From Candidatus Altimarinota bacterium (lineage in GTDB: Bacteria > Patescibacteriota > Gracilibacteria > BD1-5 > UBA6164), in NCBI GenBank assembly GCA_028689115.1, contig JAQTWV010000001.1, positions 62,001-126,000 of the forward strand: DNA of 64,000 nucleotides, given 5' to 3'. The notes beneath the pieces are model-generated. The model did no database searches. It was not told the origin of the DNA and worked only from the letters and a program-made list of their open reading frames with translations. Below, piece by piece: positions 32,271 through 43,352 of this stretch. Every line of letters begins with the position of its first letter. The first letter of the stretch is position 1. A program made the position numbers and the translations under genes.

Positions 32271-34544
32271 ATGCAAGAATTAGAAAAAATACTTAAAAAT
32301 AAATTTTGATTAGAATCCTTCAGAGAAGGTCAAATTGATATAATTCAAAGTGTCTTAGATAAAAAAGATACACTTGTTTTTATGCCAACTTGAGGCTGAA
32401 AATCTCTTACTTATCAATTACCTTGAGTTATTTTACCAGGACTTGTAATAGTTGTTTCTCCACTTATTTCTCTTATGAAAGATCAAGTTGATAAATTAAA
32501 TAGTCTTTGATTAAAAGCTGAACTTATAAATTCTACGATTGATAATTATGATAAACAAATTATATTAAATGATATTTCAAGAAATGATGGTAGTATAAAG
32601 TTTTTGTACATAGCTCCAGAAAGGCTTAATAGTGATGATTTTATGAGAGTTATTTCTAGAGTAGATATTTCACTTTTAGCAATTGATGAAGCTCATTGTA
32701 TCAGTCAATGGTGACATGATTTTAGACCAAGTTATATGAAACTGAAGAGTTTTATAGAAACTTTAAAATTAAATAATGATTTTCCAATTATCGCTTTAAC
32801 AGCAACTGCTACAAAAAAAGTAAGATTAGATATCACTGAGAGATTATGACTTGTAAATCCAAATATATTTACCACAGGTTTTGATAGAAAAAATATAAGT
32901 TTAATAGTTAGGGAAATAAGTAAGAAAGAAGAAAAATTAGAAAAAGTTAGAGAAATACTTGAAAAAACTCCTTGAATTTGAATTATTTATTGTTCATCTA
33001 GAAAAGCAGTAAAAGAAGTTTATGAATATTTGGTTGAAGTCTGAATAAAAGCCTGAATTTATACATGAGAAATGAAGGCTGATCATAGGGAAGATGAACA
33101 AAATTTATTTATGAATTCTGATTACAAGGTTATAGTTGCAACAAATGCTTTTGGTATGTGAATTGATAAGAGTGATATTAGATTTGTAATTCATTTTAAT
33201 CTTCCTTGAAGTATAGAAAACTATTATCAAGAAGTAGGTAGAGCATGAAGAGATTGAAAAAATAGTTATTGAGTAGTTATAGCATCATTTGCAGATACTA
33301 AGATCCAAGAATTTTTTATAGAAAATTCTAATCCAAAAAAAGAAGAAATTATCTCTTTTTATGATTATTTATATCATGATTTTAAGATTTGAGAATGATC
33401 ATGAACTCAAATACTTAGAACATATTTTACCATGGCAAGAGAATCTTGAGTAGAAAATGATTTAAAAGTTTGAGCTATAATAAGAGTTTTAGAAAAATAC
33501 AATATAATAAAAAGATGACTTGAGGATTATGAAACTCCAAGTGATTTTAGAGGTAGATGAATTATGCTTTTGGCAAACAAACAAAATCATAACTTATTAT
33601 CAATTGATTGGAAACATCAAGAAGCACTCAAAAATGAGAGTTATTATAAACTTGAACAAATTAAAAAATTACTATTTTATCCAAGTTGTAGAAAAAAATT
33701 TATATTAGAATATTTTTCTGATGAAACTGATTTAAAAAAATTGGGTGATAATTGTTGATCTTGTGATTTTTGTATAGAAAAGAAAAATATATGAAATGGG
33801 GAACTAGTAGATATAGTTAAAATATCTGTTTTTGCTCTTGTTTTAGAGGTTGTTAAAAAATTAGATTCTAAGTTTTGAGTTCAAACATTTACAAAATTTT
33901 TACGGGGAAGTAATGATAAAAAACTTCTTGAATGGAATCTAGATAATGATTCAAATTTTTGAGCACTAAGTGATCTAACTCCAGAGCTAATTCAAGCAGT
34001 TATAGAAGCACTTATTTCTCTTGATTATCTATACAAATCTGATTGAAAATATCCTTTACTTGGTATTACTGAAACTGGTAGGATAGCTATAGTTCGTGAT
34101 TTTATACTTAAAAATGACAATAGTGAACTTCAAACTTATTTAAAAATAAGACTTGGAACTAAATCACTTTATAAAAAATCAAAACCAGAAAAAAGCGAAA
34201 AAGAAAGAAAGGAAAAAGTAGATACTTATAATGAAACTTTAAAATTATTTAAGGAATGAAAAACTATTAGTGAAATTTGAGAACTAAGAAATTTGAAACC
34301 AATAACTATAGAAGGTCATTTTGTTAGTTTATATAGTTCAGGAGATATAAGTCTAGGGGAAGTTATGAAAATGGCGACTTTTTCTAAACTAAAAAGTGTT
34401 AAAGATACTATATTAAATGATTTAAATTGAGTTATTTCAGAGCTTAAACCTATAAAAGAAAAATTAGAAGAAAAAGATTTAAAAGATATAAGTTATTTTG
34501 ATATAAAATTAGTAATTGCTATGATGGATAAAAAAGATTTATAA
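32271..34544 (+). CDS. recQ: ATP-dependent DNA helicase RecQ
   Basis: 757 residues. SF2 helicase motifs in order: '[35 protein letters not shown]' (motifs 0/I), 'VVSPLISLMKDQV' (Ia), 'DEAHCISQWGHDFRPSY' (II plus the RecQ aromatic loop), 'IALTATAT' (III), 'GIIYCSSRKAV' (IV), '[26 protein letters not shown]' (V), 'YYQEVGRAGRDG' (VI). It continues into the zinc-binding RQC region (C-x-x-C 'NCGSCDFC') and a C-terminal helical domain. It unwinds DNA in repair and recombination. CGG at 33903-33905 sits in the 'FL-x-GS' turn of RQC, where many RecQ have Arg, so here the CGG reading is ambiguous. Confidence 0.97.
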
Positions 34545-34573
34545 AAAAACAAGTTTGTCAAGCTTGTTTTTTT
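34544..34573 (+). terminator. Terminator after recQ
   Basis: AAAAAACAAG, TTTGT CAAG region, CTTGTTTTTTT; 8-bp stem and T-run. Confidence 0.72.
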
Positions 34574-34628
34574 GTTTGAAAAAGTAAATTATGATATTAT
34601 TATTTTATATAATTTATTATAGTTTCTT

Positions 34629-35975
34629 ATGGATATTTGAGAGCTTTTTAAAAAATGAAATGCAGTTAAAAAAACTTCTTCTAACAAAAATGTAAAAGTA
34701 GAAGATTTATTTGGCTCTTCAAACAATGTTAAAGCTATAAAAACTACTATAAATTCAGATTTAAACATAGGTTCTTACTGAGATAAAAAAGAAGATTGAT
34801 TTTTGATTTCTCTTGTAAATGATATGTTTTTAAATGCTATTAAAATGAGAGCATCAGATATTCACATAGAACCAAATGAAAAAGATATAAATATAAGATT
34901 TAGAATTGATGGAAAATTTATAAATTATCAAAATTTGGATTTAAAACATAAAGATTCAATAATTGCTAGAATAAAAATAATGTCTTATCTTAGGATAGAT
35001 GAGCATAGATTACCTCAAGACTGAAAAATAGCATACAAACTTTTTTGATGAAAACAACTAGATATGAGAATATCAGTTATTCCAATTATTTATTGAGAAA
35101 AATGTGTAATTAGATTATTAAAAAAAGATTCAAAGCCACCTGAGTTAAAAGATATTTGAATCATGCCATATAATATGGTGAAATTAAAAAAACATTTACA
35201 AGATAATTTTGGTATGATTTTAGCTGTATGACCAACTGGTTCTGGTAAATCTACTACATTATTTTCATTATTATCTCAATTTGATCCAAAAGAAAAAAAT
35301 ATTTCAACTCTTGAAGATCCAGTAGAATATAGGATTCCATGAGTAAATCATACACAAATTAATCCTGCAATTGATTTTACATTTGCAAGATGACTTAGAA
35401 GCTTGCTTAGGCAAGATCCAGATATAATCATGGTTTGAGAAATCAGAGATGAAGAAACTGCTAAACTAGCAGTTGAAGCAAGTATTACATGACATATAGT
35501 TTTTTCAACTATACATACAAATTCTGCAACTCATACCATACAAAGACTTGTAAATCTATGAGTTGATCCACTTCTTATAACTTCAAGTTTAAGAATGATT
35601 ATATCTCAAAGATTAGCAAGGAAATTATGTGTACATTGTAAAATCCAATATAAAGCAAATGATAAAATAAAAGAATATATAGTTTGAAAAGTAGGTAAAT
35701 ACATAAAAAATAAAGAAGAATTAATCTTGTTTCAAGCAAATGAAGCTTGATGTGATAAATGTAATCATACTGGATATAATTGAAGAATATGATTATATGA
35801 AATTCTTGAAATTACTGATAAATTAGAAGCATTGATTTTAAATAATGCATCTCGTTTACAACTTGAAATTCAAGCTGTTTGAGATTGAATGGTACCAATA
35901 AAAGATGATTGATTATTAAAAGTGATACTTTGAGAAACTTCACTTGAAGAATTACTTTCTGTACTATGAACCTAA
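34629..35975 (+). CDS. Type IV pilus assembly ATPase, PilB-like (second copy)
   Basis: 448 residues. '[23 protein letters not shown]', '[18 protein letters not shown]', Walker A '[10 protein letters not shown]' from residue 201, '[14 protein letters not shown]', '[19 protein letters not shown]', '[12 protein letters not shown]', and a tetracysteine zinc site ('LCVHC', 'GCDKC'). Same architecture as the ATPases at 260 and 47767 but clearly divergent. It is followed by two small unknown genes on the same strand; the pilin-like gene convergent at 36722 is near. It powers pilus extension by family analogy. Confidence 0.94.
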
Positions 35976-36065
35976 TTTTTAAAATAGTAAAGATAATTAT
36001 AAAAAAAGTTGATAAAAATTTTTGCTAAGTATAATTCAATATGATAAAATTAAATTATAGATAAT

Positions 36066-36359
36066 ATGAATATATATTTAGAATCTTTATTTGAAAAATA
36101 TAAGATTAGCGAAAAAGATAGATATGAAATCTCTCAAATATACTTTCTTTTACCTGACGCAAAAAAACAAAATTTAATACAAAATTTTGAAGAAATAGCC
36201 GCAAAAATTGTTAAAATAGAACAAACTTTAGAACTTGAAAAAGAAATTTTGATTTGAAGTTCTATAGAGAGAATAAAAAATTCTATTTTAGAAAAAAGAA
36301 AACAAAAATTAGACGCAAATATAAAAAAAGAGATAGATTTATTAAAAGGAGAAATATAA
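36066..36359 (+). CDS. Small helical hypothetical protein downstream of PilB-like ATPase
   Basis: 97 residues, charged and helical ('YEISQIYFLLPDAKKQNLIQNFEEIAAKI', then a Lys/Glu coiled coil to the end). No family recognised. It sits 90 bases after the ATPase and 24 bases before the next small gene, so it is likely co-transcribed and possibly pilus-associated (inference). Confidence 0.7.
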
Positions 36360-36383
36360 ATTTATAATTAAAAACAAAAACAA

Positions 36384-36689
36384 ATGATAGTTACACAAAA
36401 ATTACAAGAAAGTTTTGATAATAATAGAAAAGAATATCCAAGCGGTAGACTTGATTATTTAATATCTCTTTGAATAAATCCAGAATTTGCAGAAAAATGT
36501 GAATTTATGTTTAATGATATAAGAGCTAGTGTAGATGAAGTAGTAGCTGTTACTCCTGAAATTAAAAATGCTAATTTAAAAATTAATGCATTAGAAGTTA
36601 GATCAAGTTGAAAAGTTATTAATTTAACTAGAAAAGCATCAAATGATAGAACTTATTGATGAATAGATTCAATGAAAAAAGCAGCATAA
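36384..36689 (+). CDS. Small hypothetical protein
   Basis: 101 residues; 'YPSGRLDYLISLGINPEFAEKCEFMFNDIRASVDEVVAV' followed by a basic, Asn-rich tail. No signal, no membrane span, no recognised family. Ends at a perfect bidirectional terminator facing the prepilin gene. Confidence 0.7.
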
Positions 36690-36731
36690 AAAAATAAAGT
36701 TTTACTAAATTTAGTAAAACTTTATTTTTTT
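36690..36731. terminator. Bidirectional terminator
   Basis: AAAAAAATAAAGTTTTACTAAA/TTTAGTAAAACTTTATTTTTTT; inner part resembles the 5781-5818 hairpin. It contains the stop of the minus-strand prepilin gene. Confidence 0.87.
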
Positions 36732-37273
36732 ATTAATCAAGATACAACATCAAAATTTATACTTCAAGTATTTCAATTATAAGTATTTTCTATTTCTATA
36801 TTTGAATAATTATTAGGACAATCTCATGATAGTTTATATTTTCATCATTCAAATATAATTGTTCAAGTTTCTGTTGTATTTAAAATTATAGCATTTCAAT
36901 TTACATCTAAACATGATATATTATTAATTCAAAATCCTTTATCTATTATTATTACATTTTCTTGAATCCATGTAGCTCATGAATAACTTGTAATTATATT
37001 TCAACTTGAAGTTCAATTCCATCAATTATTAAATTCAATCTTCCATTCAGGTGGAACTATTAAATTTATTCATATTCATTTTCAAATCAAAGAATTATTT
37101 CTTATTCTTTCAATTTCTGATGTAATTTTATTAGTAAAAATTTCTAATTTTTGTTTATCAGATGTATATTTAAAATTAACATTAAGCGCTCATATGGCTA
37201 AAATTCAAATTACAGTTATAGCTACTAATAATTCCATTACTGTAATAGCATTAATATTTTTATTAATTTTCAT
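36722..37273 (-). CDS. Type II/IV pseudopilin-like protein
   Basis: 183 residues. MKINKNINAITVMELLVAIT has the prepilin hydrophobic stretch with Glu at +5 after a short basic leader. The body resembles GspH/FimT-type minor pseudopilins: 'LEIFTNKITSEIERIRNNS' helix then a beta-rich domain with one Cys pair ('ISCLD', 'GDCPNN'). Probably a minor pilin. Start complement of 37271-37273. Confidence 0.8.
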
Positions 37274-37367
37274 AAAAAATTTGTAATAATTTAAAAAAAA
37301 TTTACAATGATTTATGTAAGTTTACTTATAAAAAAATAACTTCAAAATATTTTTTAATTTTTCCTCT

Positions 37368-38354
37368 ATGTTTAATAATTTTTTTAAAAAAATAATATTA
37401 ACTTTTTCTGTAGTTTTTTTTATTTTTGGTGCTAGTTCTGTATCTGCAGATTTTAAAGCAACAAGTATTAAAAGTGATAATATTGATTTTTCTTGGACAG
37501 CAGTAAAAGATGTATTTATTTATAAAATAAATTATTGAAATGATTCATCTACCGTTGTTAAATATGACAAAGTATCAGATACAGTTAATAGTACATCATA
37601 TAAAGTATTTGATTTAACTCCTGGTACAAAATATTATTTTACACTTGTTTGATTTGATGATTTATGAAAAGAAAATTATAAATCAGAAGAGATTTCAGTA
37701 ACTACTTTATGAAAATGAGAAGTTAATAATTTATTATATTTAGAAGATTCAAATATGGTTTGAATAGATAAAGTAGAGTTAACTTTTTCTAATGAAATAA
37801 ATGATTTGTCTGCTGAAGAAAGGGAATTTAGAGTTGAAAATGTATTAAATTCAAATGATATATTAGAAGTTTTAAGTTCAGAAGTATCAAAAACTAATAA
37901 AAAAAATCTAGTTTTAACACTAGATAAAGAACCTGTTATTTGAGAACAATATAAAGTAACTGTTTTAAATATAAGAGATATATACAATCAAAATATAGAA
38001 TTCTGAGTTGATTCTGAAGCTACTTTTATATGAACTAAGCTTGATGAAAATAATAATATTTTAAATTCTGCTAATAATCAAACTTCAAATAATCAAGATT
38101 TAAATGCAAATACTAATAGTTGAAATATGTTAAACTCTACTGATAGTTGAGTTGTAGTAACTAGTGAAAACTCATCAAATCCTTGAAATTTAGGATGAAT
38201 GGATCTTAATTCTGCTGATATTAATTGAAGTGTATTAGGTGTTTCAGATGAGGCATCAAAATTACCAAAAACTGGACCAGAAGAAATACTAATATTTATA
38301 TTAGCATTTATAGTTTCATGAATAATTTTTGCATATAGATTTAGAAAAATATAA
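37368..38354 (+). CDS. Cell-surface protein with FN3 domain and LPKTG anchor
   Basis: 328 residues. Signal peptide 'KKIILTFSVVFFIFGASSVSA' (to about residue 29). A fibronectin type III domain follows at ~30-115 ('IDFSWTAVKDVFIYKINYG', 'FDLTPGTKYYFTLVGFDD'), then a beta-rich domain resembling Big_5 ('KVELTFSNEIND', 'YKVTVLNIRDIYNQN') and a low-complexity Asn/Ser-rich stalk. The C-terminus is LPKTG at residues 299-303, a hydrophobic helix and 'YRFRKI': a classical sortase sorting signal. No sortase gene is in the window. Inferred role: wall- or surface-anchored binding protein. Confidence 0.85.
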
Positions 38355-38355
38355 A

Positions 38356-38386
38356 ATAAAAACATTCTCGCAAGAGAATGTTTTTA
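38356..38386. terminator. Bidirectional terminator
   Basis: AAAAACATTCTC, GCAA loop, GAGAATGTTTTT between convergent genes; GCAA is a stable GNRA-type tetraloop. Confidence 0.87.
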
Positions 38387-38869
38387 TTTTATAAATAATC
38401 ATAATATAGTGAACTTAGATATTTTTTTATATAAGTTGTATTCTTTTTTTATATTATTAAATAGTTTTAAATTTTTTCAAATATCATTACTTTTATCTAA
38501 AATTGAGTCTTTTAAGTATAAAAAAATTGGATTTAATTGGATTTTATTATTTTTTTCACAAACTTTGAAAATAAAATCTATTTCATTATGAATTTTTTTA
38601 TAAGTATTTAATTTGTTACTTAAACTTGTATTAAAACTATTTTCTCAAAAATCTTTTCTTTTTAAATTAAAAAATTCGTTGAATATCTCATCTGTTTTTG
38701 TTAAATATAATTTAGATACTTGAAATATACTTACTACTTGATTATTTCTTTTGTTAAATATAGTAATTATATTTTTTTCAAGTAAATCTAATTTAATTCA
38801 TAAAACATAAGTAAATAAGTTTAATGTTATAATTAAAAAAATCAGTATTGAGCCTATAATTATCCACAT
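38384..38869 (-). CDS. Single-pass membrane protein, LemA-like topology
   Basis: 161 residues. N-terminal hydrophobic helix 'MWIIIGSILIFLIITLNLF', then all-helical 'VSIFQVSKLYLTKTDEIFNEFFNLKRKD' and 'YKKIHNEIDFIFKV...YLKDSI'. Topology and length resemble LemA, but the LemA signature (AWSDIDVQLKRR-like) is not present, so the family assignment is only a suggestion. Divergent from secE across 170 bases holding a promoter. Confidence 0.65.
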
Positions 38870-38946
38870 ATTAATTATTATTAGTTATATATATATTAAT
38901 TTTATCATAAATAATTTTTTTTACAAAAAACTATATTATTTTTATT

Positions 38947-38974
38947 TTGACTAATTCAAAAAAAACTATATAAT
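38947..38974 (+). promoter_or_regulatory. Sigma70-type promoter for secE-nusG
   Basis: -35 TTGACT (38947-38952), 16-base spacer, -10 TATAAT (38969-38974). It predicts a transcript starting near 38981. Confidence 0.65.
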
Positions 38975-38984
38975 CCTTCTTGAC

Positions 38985-39021
38985 AAATGTTGCAAGAATA
39001 TAAAACTGCAACATTTTTTTT
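38985..39021 (+). promoter_or_regulatory. Terminator-like hairpin (attenuator candidate) in the secE-nusG leader
   Basis: Perfect 10-bp stem AAATGTTGCA/TGCAACATTT with a 12-base loop and further Ts, starting about 5 bases after the predicted transcription start and ending ~19 bases before the secE ATG. No gene ends upstream on this strand, so it is not needed as a normal terminator. Confidence 0.7.
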
Positions 39022-39039
39022 AATTTTAACTTTTTTATT

Positions 39040-39225
39040 ATGATACAATTTTTTAAAGACTCTGTTAGAGAACTTAAACATGTTGTTTGGCCAACTAAAC
39101 AAGAAACAACTAAATATTTTTTAATTGTTGTAAGCGTTTTAGTTTTATTTTGAATTTACCTTTTTATAGCTTCTACTCTATTTTCAGAAGGATTATTATA
39201 TTTAAAAAATATGGTTTCTAATTAA
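39040..39225 (+). CDS. secE: Preprotein translocase subunit SecE
   Basis: 61 residues, the size of single-span bacterial SecE. 'FFKDSVRELKHVVWPTKQETTKYFLIVV' is the conserved SecE amphipathic helix (ExxxVxWPt), followed by one membrane helix 'VLVLFGIYLFIASTLF'. It is part of the SecYEG channel. Followed 24 bases later by nusG, the widespread bacterial order. Confidence 0.95.
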
Positions 39226-39249
39226 TTTAATTTTAATTTTAAAAAGGAT

Positions 39250-39780
39250 ATGCTTAAAAAGCCAGAATGGTACGTAATTCAAGTTATTTCTTGAACAGAA
39301 GAAAATGTTAAAAAATCACTTTTTCAAAGAAGAGAAAGTTTTTGATTAGAAGAATATATATTAGACGTATATGTTCCAACTCATGATGTAGTTTCAGTTA
39401 GAGCAGGTTGAGTAAAAGTAAAAAAACAAAAAAATCTATTACCAGGTTATATCTTGGTACAAATGAATGTAACTAATGAAAGTTGGTATATAGTTAGAAA
39501 TACTCCAAATGTTACTTGATTTCTTTGAGCTTGAAATATTCCAGTTCCTGTTTCATGAGCAGAACTAGAACAATTAAAATGAAAAGTAGCAGAAAGATCA
39601 GAAACTTTTGAATCAAAATACAAAGTTTGAGATATGGCTTCAATTATTAGAGGAGCATTTGAATGAAATGATTGAATAATAACAGAAGTAAATGATAAAA
39701 AATGAACAGTTAAAATAAATGTAAACCTACTTTGAAGAGATACTCCAATTGAATTAGAATACTCAGATATAAAAGTTTAA
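39250..39780 (+). CDS. nusG: Transcription termination/antitermination factor NusG
   Basis: 176 residues, normal length. NGN domain: '[22 protein letters not shown]', '[12 protein letters not shown]' and '[14 protein letters not shown]...[16 protein letters not shown]'. C-terminal KOW domain: '[25 protein letters not shown]'. It binds RNA polymerase and ribosome/Rho. It has one of the few visible ribosome-binding sites here (AAAGGAT just before ATG at 39250). An attenuator-like hairpin in its leader could be an autoregulatory target (inference). Confidence 0.97.
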
Positions 39781-39798
39781 TAATTACGCAGTAAAATT

Positions 39799-40485
39799 AT
39801 GAGAAATACTATATTATTTATAATATTTTTGATATTTTCATTTTTAATTAATGTTATCTTTTATTATGTGTCAGATGACTATAGAGTTTTTTTAAAAAAT
39901 TTAAAAAATGATGAAGTAGTTGTTATAGAAAATCCTCCTTTTGTAAATGATGATTTTCCTTCGTTAAGTGAAACAAAAAAAGAAGAACCAAAATTAGATG
40001 AAGATATTGAAATAGTAAAACCAGATAATGAAAATAATATTATATTTAATAAGTTAGGTGACAATAAAGTTCAAATTAAAAATAATGTAAGTTTATGAAG
40101 AAATTATCTAGATATACTAGATTTATTTTCTGATTATGATTTACAAGAATTAGAGTTAAACACAAACTTGTTTGATATTACATCAGAATATCCAGATAAT
40201 TATTTAGAATATTATTCTAAAGATTTAACTCTATATTTTTTCCCAACTAAAACATATAAAGATGTAGTTGATATATTCAAAGTGTTAGAATATGAACTTC
40301 CATTTAAAATAAATGAGTTTAATAATTATTGAGATAATTCATTTTTTATTAATTTAAATCAAGATATAAATGATAATTTTGTTAGAATTGTTATTTCTAA
40401 TAAATGAGTTGTTTTTTGATTGAAAATTAAAAAAAATATGTATAATGTTATAAAAGAAAAACTTACTACTTTAAGAACTAATTAA
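39799..40485 (+). CDS. Membrane-anchored hypothetical protein between nusG and greA
   Basis: 228 residues. N-terminal membrane anchor 'MRNTILFIIFLIFSFLINVIFYYV', an acidic Pro-containing linker (~30-75: 'ENPPFVNDDFPSLSETKKEEP'), then a ~140-residue extracytoplasmic alpha-beta domain ('SDYDLQELELNTNLFDITSEYPDNYLEYYSKDLTLYFFP'). No family recognised. It is 18 bases after nusG and 7 bases before greA, so it is in the same operon. Confidence 0.78.
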
Positions 40486-40492
40486 AATAAAG

Positions 40493-40969
40493 ATGTCAAA
40501 TAAAATATATTTAACAAAAGAAGGGTTATCTAAATTACAAGAAGAATTAGAAAATTTAAAAACTACTAGAAGATTAGAAATTGCTGCAAAATTAAAAGAA
40601 GCAATTTCATTTTGAGATTTATCTGAAAACTCAGAGTATGAAGATGCTAGAAATGAACAAGCTCATGTTGAACTTAGAATTCTAGATTTAGAAGAACAAT
40701 TAAAAAATTATGAATTAATTGATGAATCTGCTGATAAAAAAAATAGAGTTAGTATGTGATCAATTGTTGAAATTAAAAATTTAGAAACAAAAGAATTAGA
40801 AACATTTAAAATTGTTGGTGCTACTGAATCTGATATATTGGCAGAACTTCCTACTATATCAAATGAATCTCCAGTTTGAAGTGCACTACTTTGAAAAAAA
40901 CAATGAGATAAGGTTGAAGTAAAAGCTATGTCAGGATTATATACTTATGAAATTGTAAATATTAAATAA
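40493..40969 (+). CDS. greA: Transcription elongation factor GreA
   Basis: 158 residues, standard. '[58 protein letters not shown]' is the coiled-coil with the catalytic tip acids. The C-terminal FKBP-like domain ends 'SPVGSALLGKKQGDKVEVK'. It rescues backtracked RNA polymerase by stimulating transcript cleavage. Member of the secE-nusG-greA run. Confidence 0.97.
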
Positions 40970-40982
40970 CATTTTATAAAAA

Positions 40983-41399
40983 ATGGAACATAATTTCTTT
41001 TATACACATTTATTACTAGTGCCTGCAATTACATTTGCTTGTACTGTATTTCTAAAATGAATATTTGTAAAACTTAAAACTTGAAAGATAGATTTATCTA
41101 GGTCACTTTGAAGTTGATGAATGCCATCTGTGCATTCTTCAGTTGTTGTATCATTAGCAACTGCTATTGCTATAAAATATGGAGTAAATTCTGATTTATT
41201 TGCAATTGCAATGAGTTTTACTGTTATCATTATTTATGACGCTATAAATGTTAGATTTGAAGCATGACAACATGCAATGGCTATAAATGCTTCTCTTTGA
41301 GAGAAAAAATTTAAAGAATCACTTTGACATCTTCCAAGCGAAGCTTTTGCTTGAAGTATACTTGGTATTATATCTGCTGTTGCAATTTATTATCTATAA
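40983..41399 (+). CDS. DUF212 / divergent PAP2 family membrane protein
   Basis: 138 residues. Four hydrophobic segments and the motif 'SLGSGGMPSVHSSVVVSLATAIAI' followed by 'YDAINVRFEAGQHAMAIN', the pattern of the DUF212/YuiD family, related to vanadium haloperoxidase and PAP2 phosphatases. Possible lipid phosphatase; substrate unknown. 13 bases after greA, last gene of that unit, with a bidirectional terminator next to glmS. Confidence 0.88.
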
Positions 41400-41402
41400 A
41401 AC

Positions 41403-41439
41403 AAAAAAAATAGTTTTCATTGAAAACTATTTTTTTTGT
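41403..41439. terminator. Bidirectional terminator
   Basis: AAAAAAAATAGTTTTCA, TTG, TGAAAACTATTTTTTTT between the convergent PAP2-like gene and glmS. Confidence 0.87.
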
Positions 41440-41440
41440 T

Positions 41441-43264
41441 TTATTCAACAGTAACACTTTTTGCTAAATTTTGAGGTTTATCTATATCTCTATTTAAATT
41501 TTTAGCAACTTCAACTGCAAATAGCCATAAAGGTATAAGAGGTAAAAATGGAGTTAAAATAGGGTGGGTTTTAGGTATTTCTATTATATCATCATATATG
41601 TCTCTTATAGTATCTCAAGAAGTTATAACTCATAAAACAAGTCAATCTCTAGCTTTTATTTCTTTTATGTTTGATACTGTTTTTTCTCTCATTATTCATT
41701 TTGGATTTATAACAATACAAGGAAAATTTGGTCAAACAAGAGCTAGGGGACCATGTTTTAATTCTCAAGTTGAATAACTTTCTGCATGTACATAACTCAG
41801 TTCTTTTATTTTTAATGAGCATTCACAAGCAGTTCAATAAACTAAATTTCTTCATAAATAAAAGAAATTATTATATTTACTATATTTTAAAGCTAGAGTT
41901 TTATAATGATTTTGTTTTTCAAGTAATCATTCTAATTTTCCATCTAATTCTCATAATTTTTCTATTATATTTTTTGCTTCACTTACTTGTAAATCTCTTT
42001 TTAATCACATAGAAAGTGACATCAATAGAAGAACTGCAAGTTGAGAAACTACATTTTTAGTTGAAGCAACTCATATTTCCATTCATGAATGAGTATAAAG
42101 TCACATATCACACATTCTAGCAATTGTGCTTCAAACTACATTTACTATACCAAAAGTTAGGCATCATTTTTCTTTTACCATTCTAATTGATTCTCTTACA
42201 TCTGCTGTTTCTCATGATTGAGACATAAAGATATATAGAGTTTTTTTATTTGGTATAAAATTTTCATATAGAAATTCTGAACTAACTCTAACTTCTGTTT
42301 TTAATCCACTTAATTCTTCAAACCAATTTTTTCAAACTACTCAAGCAAAATAACTAGAACCAGACGCTATTATTTCTATATGTTTTATTTCTAAATTATT
42401 TAACTCTTCAAGAGTTTCATTTGTAATAGTTTTTGTTTCAAAATTTATTCTTCATTTTAATGCATTTTTCAAAACTTGAGGAACTTCATTTATTTCTTTT
42501 TCAGTAAATGTTTCAAAACTTCATTTATCTGCAAGTCATAAATCTGCATTTATTTCTTCAATTTCTTTATTTACTTTTTCTCATAAAGAGTAAACGCTAA
42601 ATTTTCAATTTTTTATTACAACAGTTTCATTATCATCAAGAGTTGTAAATTCTGTTGCAACTTTAGAAAGAGCATTTATATCACTAGATAGGAAAATAGC
42701 ATCTTTTCAAACTCAAATAACCATTGGACTTCCAAGTTTAGCTCCAATTAGTATATCTGGATTTTCCTTATCTATTACAGCAATTGAATATGCTCAAACT
42801 AGTTTTTTTGTTACTTTTGCAACTGTTGAAACTATATCACCATCAAATAATTTTTCTATTAATTTAGCTATTACTTCAGTATCAGTTTGAGAATAAAAAT
42901 GATACTTTTTTTCAAGTTCTTCTTTAAGTGTCATATAGTTTTCTATTATTCAGTTGTGAACAACAAAAAATCTATTATTTTCACTATAGTGAGGATGAGT
43001 ATTTTCAATAGTTACTTTCCCATGAGTAGCCCATCTAGTATGAGCTATTCAACAAGTAAATACCTTTTTTTTATCCTTATTATGTTCTACTTTTGAAGCT
43101 AGGTTTGAAACTTTTCAAATAGCTTTTTCTAAATATATTTCACCATTTTTAGTAACTCATAATACTCAAGCACTATCATATCATCTATACTCCAATTTTT
43201 TTAATCAATTAACTAAAAAATCAATTGAGTCTTCTTTTCAATTATAAGCAAATATTCCACACAT
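41441..43264 (-). CDS. glmS: Glutamine-fructose-6-phosphate aminotransferase (isomerizing)
   Basis: 607 residues, full length. Class II glutaminase domain with N-terminal nucleophile Cys2 ('MCGIFAYNG'), 'EYRGYDSAGV', '[10 protein letters not shown]' and 'HNGIIENY'. Two SIS domains follow ('[13 protein letters not shown]', 'MSQSGETADV', '[41 protein letters not shown]'). The C-terminus is 'LAKSVTVE'. It makes glucosamine-6-phosphate, the entry to UDP-GlcNAc for peptidoglycan and glycans, so this cell keeps at least that step. No glmS ribozyme is evident upstream (43265-43321 is short and AT-only). Confidence 0.97.
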
Positions 43265-43321
43265 ATAAAAAATATTAAATAAATATTACAAATAATTATA
43301 ATTGTTTTTAATCTTTTGCAA

Positions 43322-43352
43322 TAAAAAAACAACTTTTAAGAAAGTTGTTTTT
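43322..43352 (-). terminator. Terminator, minus-strand pair 43662/43351 before glmS
   Basis: AAAAACAACTTTT, AAG, AAAGTTGTTTTT; bidirectional in sequence. Confidence 0.8.

Noticed and set aside
38980-39004. Promoter TTGACA with TATAAA before secE
   Set aside because: Spacer would be 13 bases, too short; a better 16-base-spaced promoter lies 33 bases upstream, and this DNA forms the hairpin.
43265-43321. glmS ribozyme in front of glmS
   Set aside because: The stretch is too short and AT-only; no ribozyme core pairing seen.
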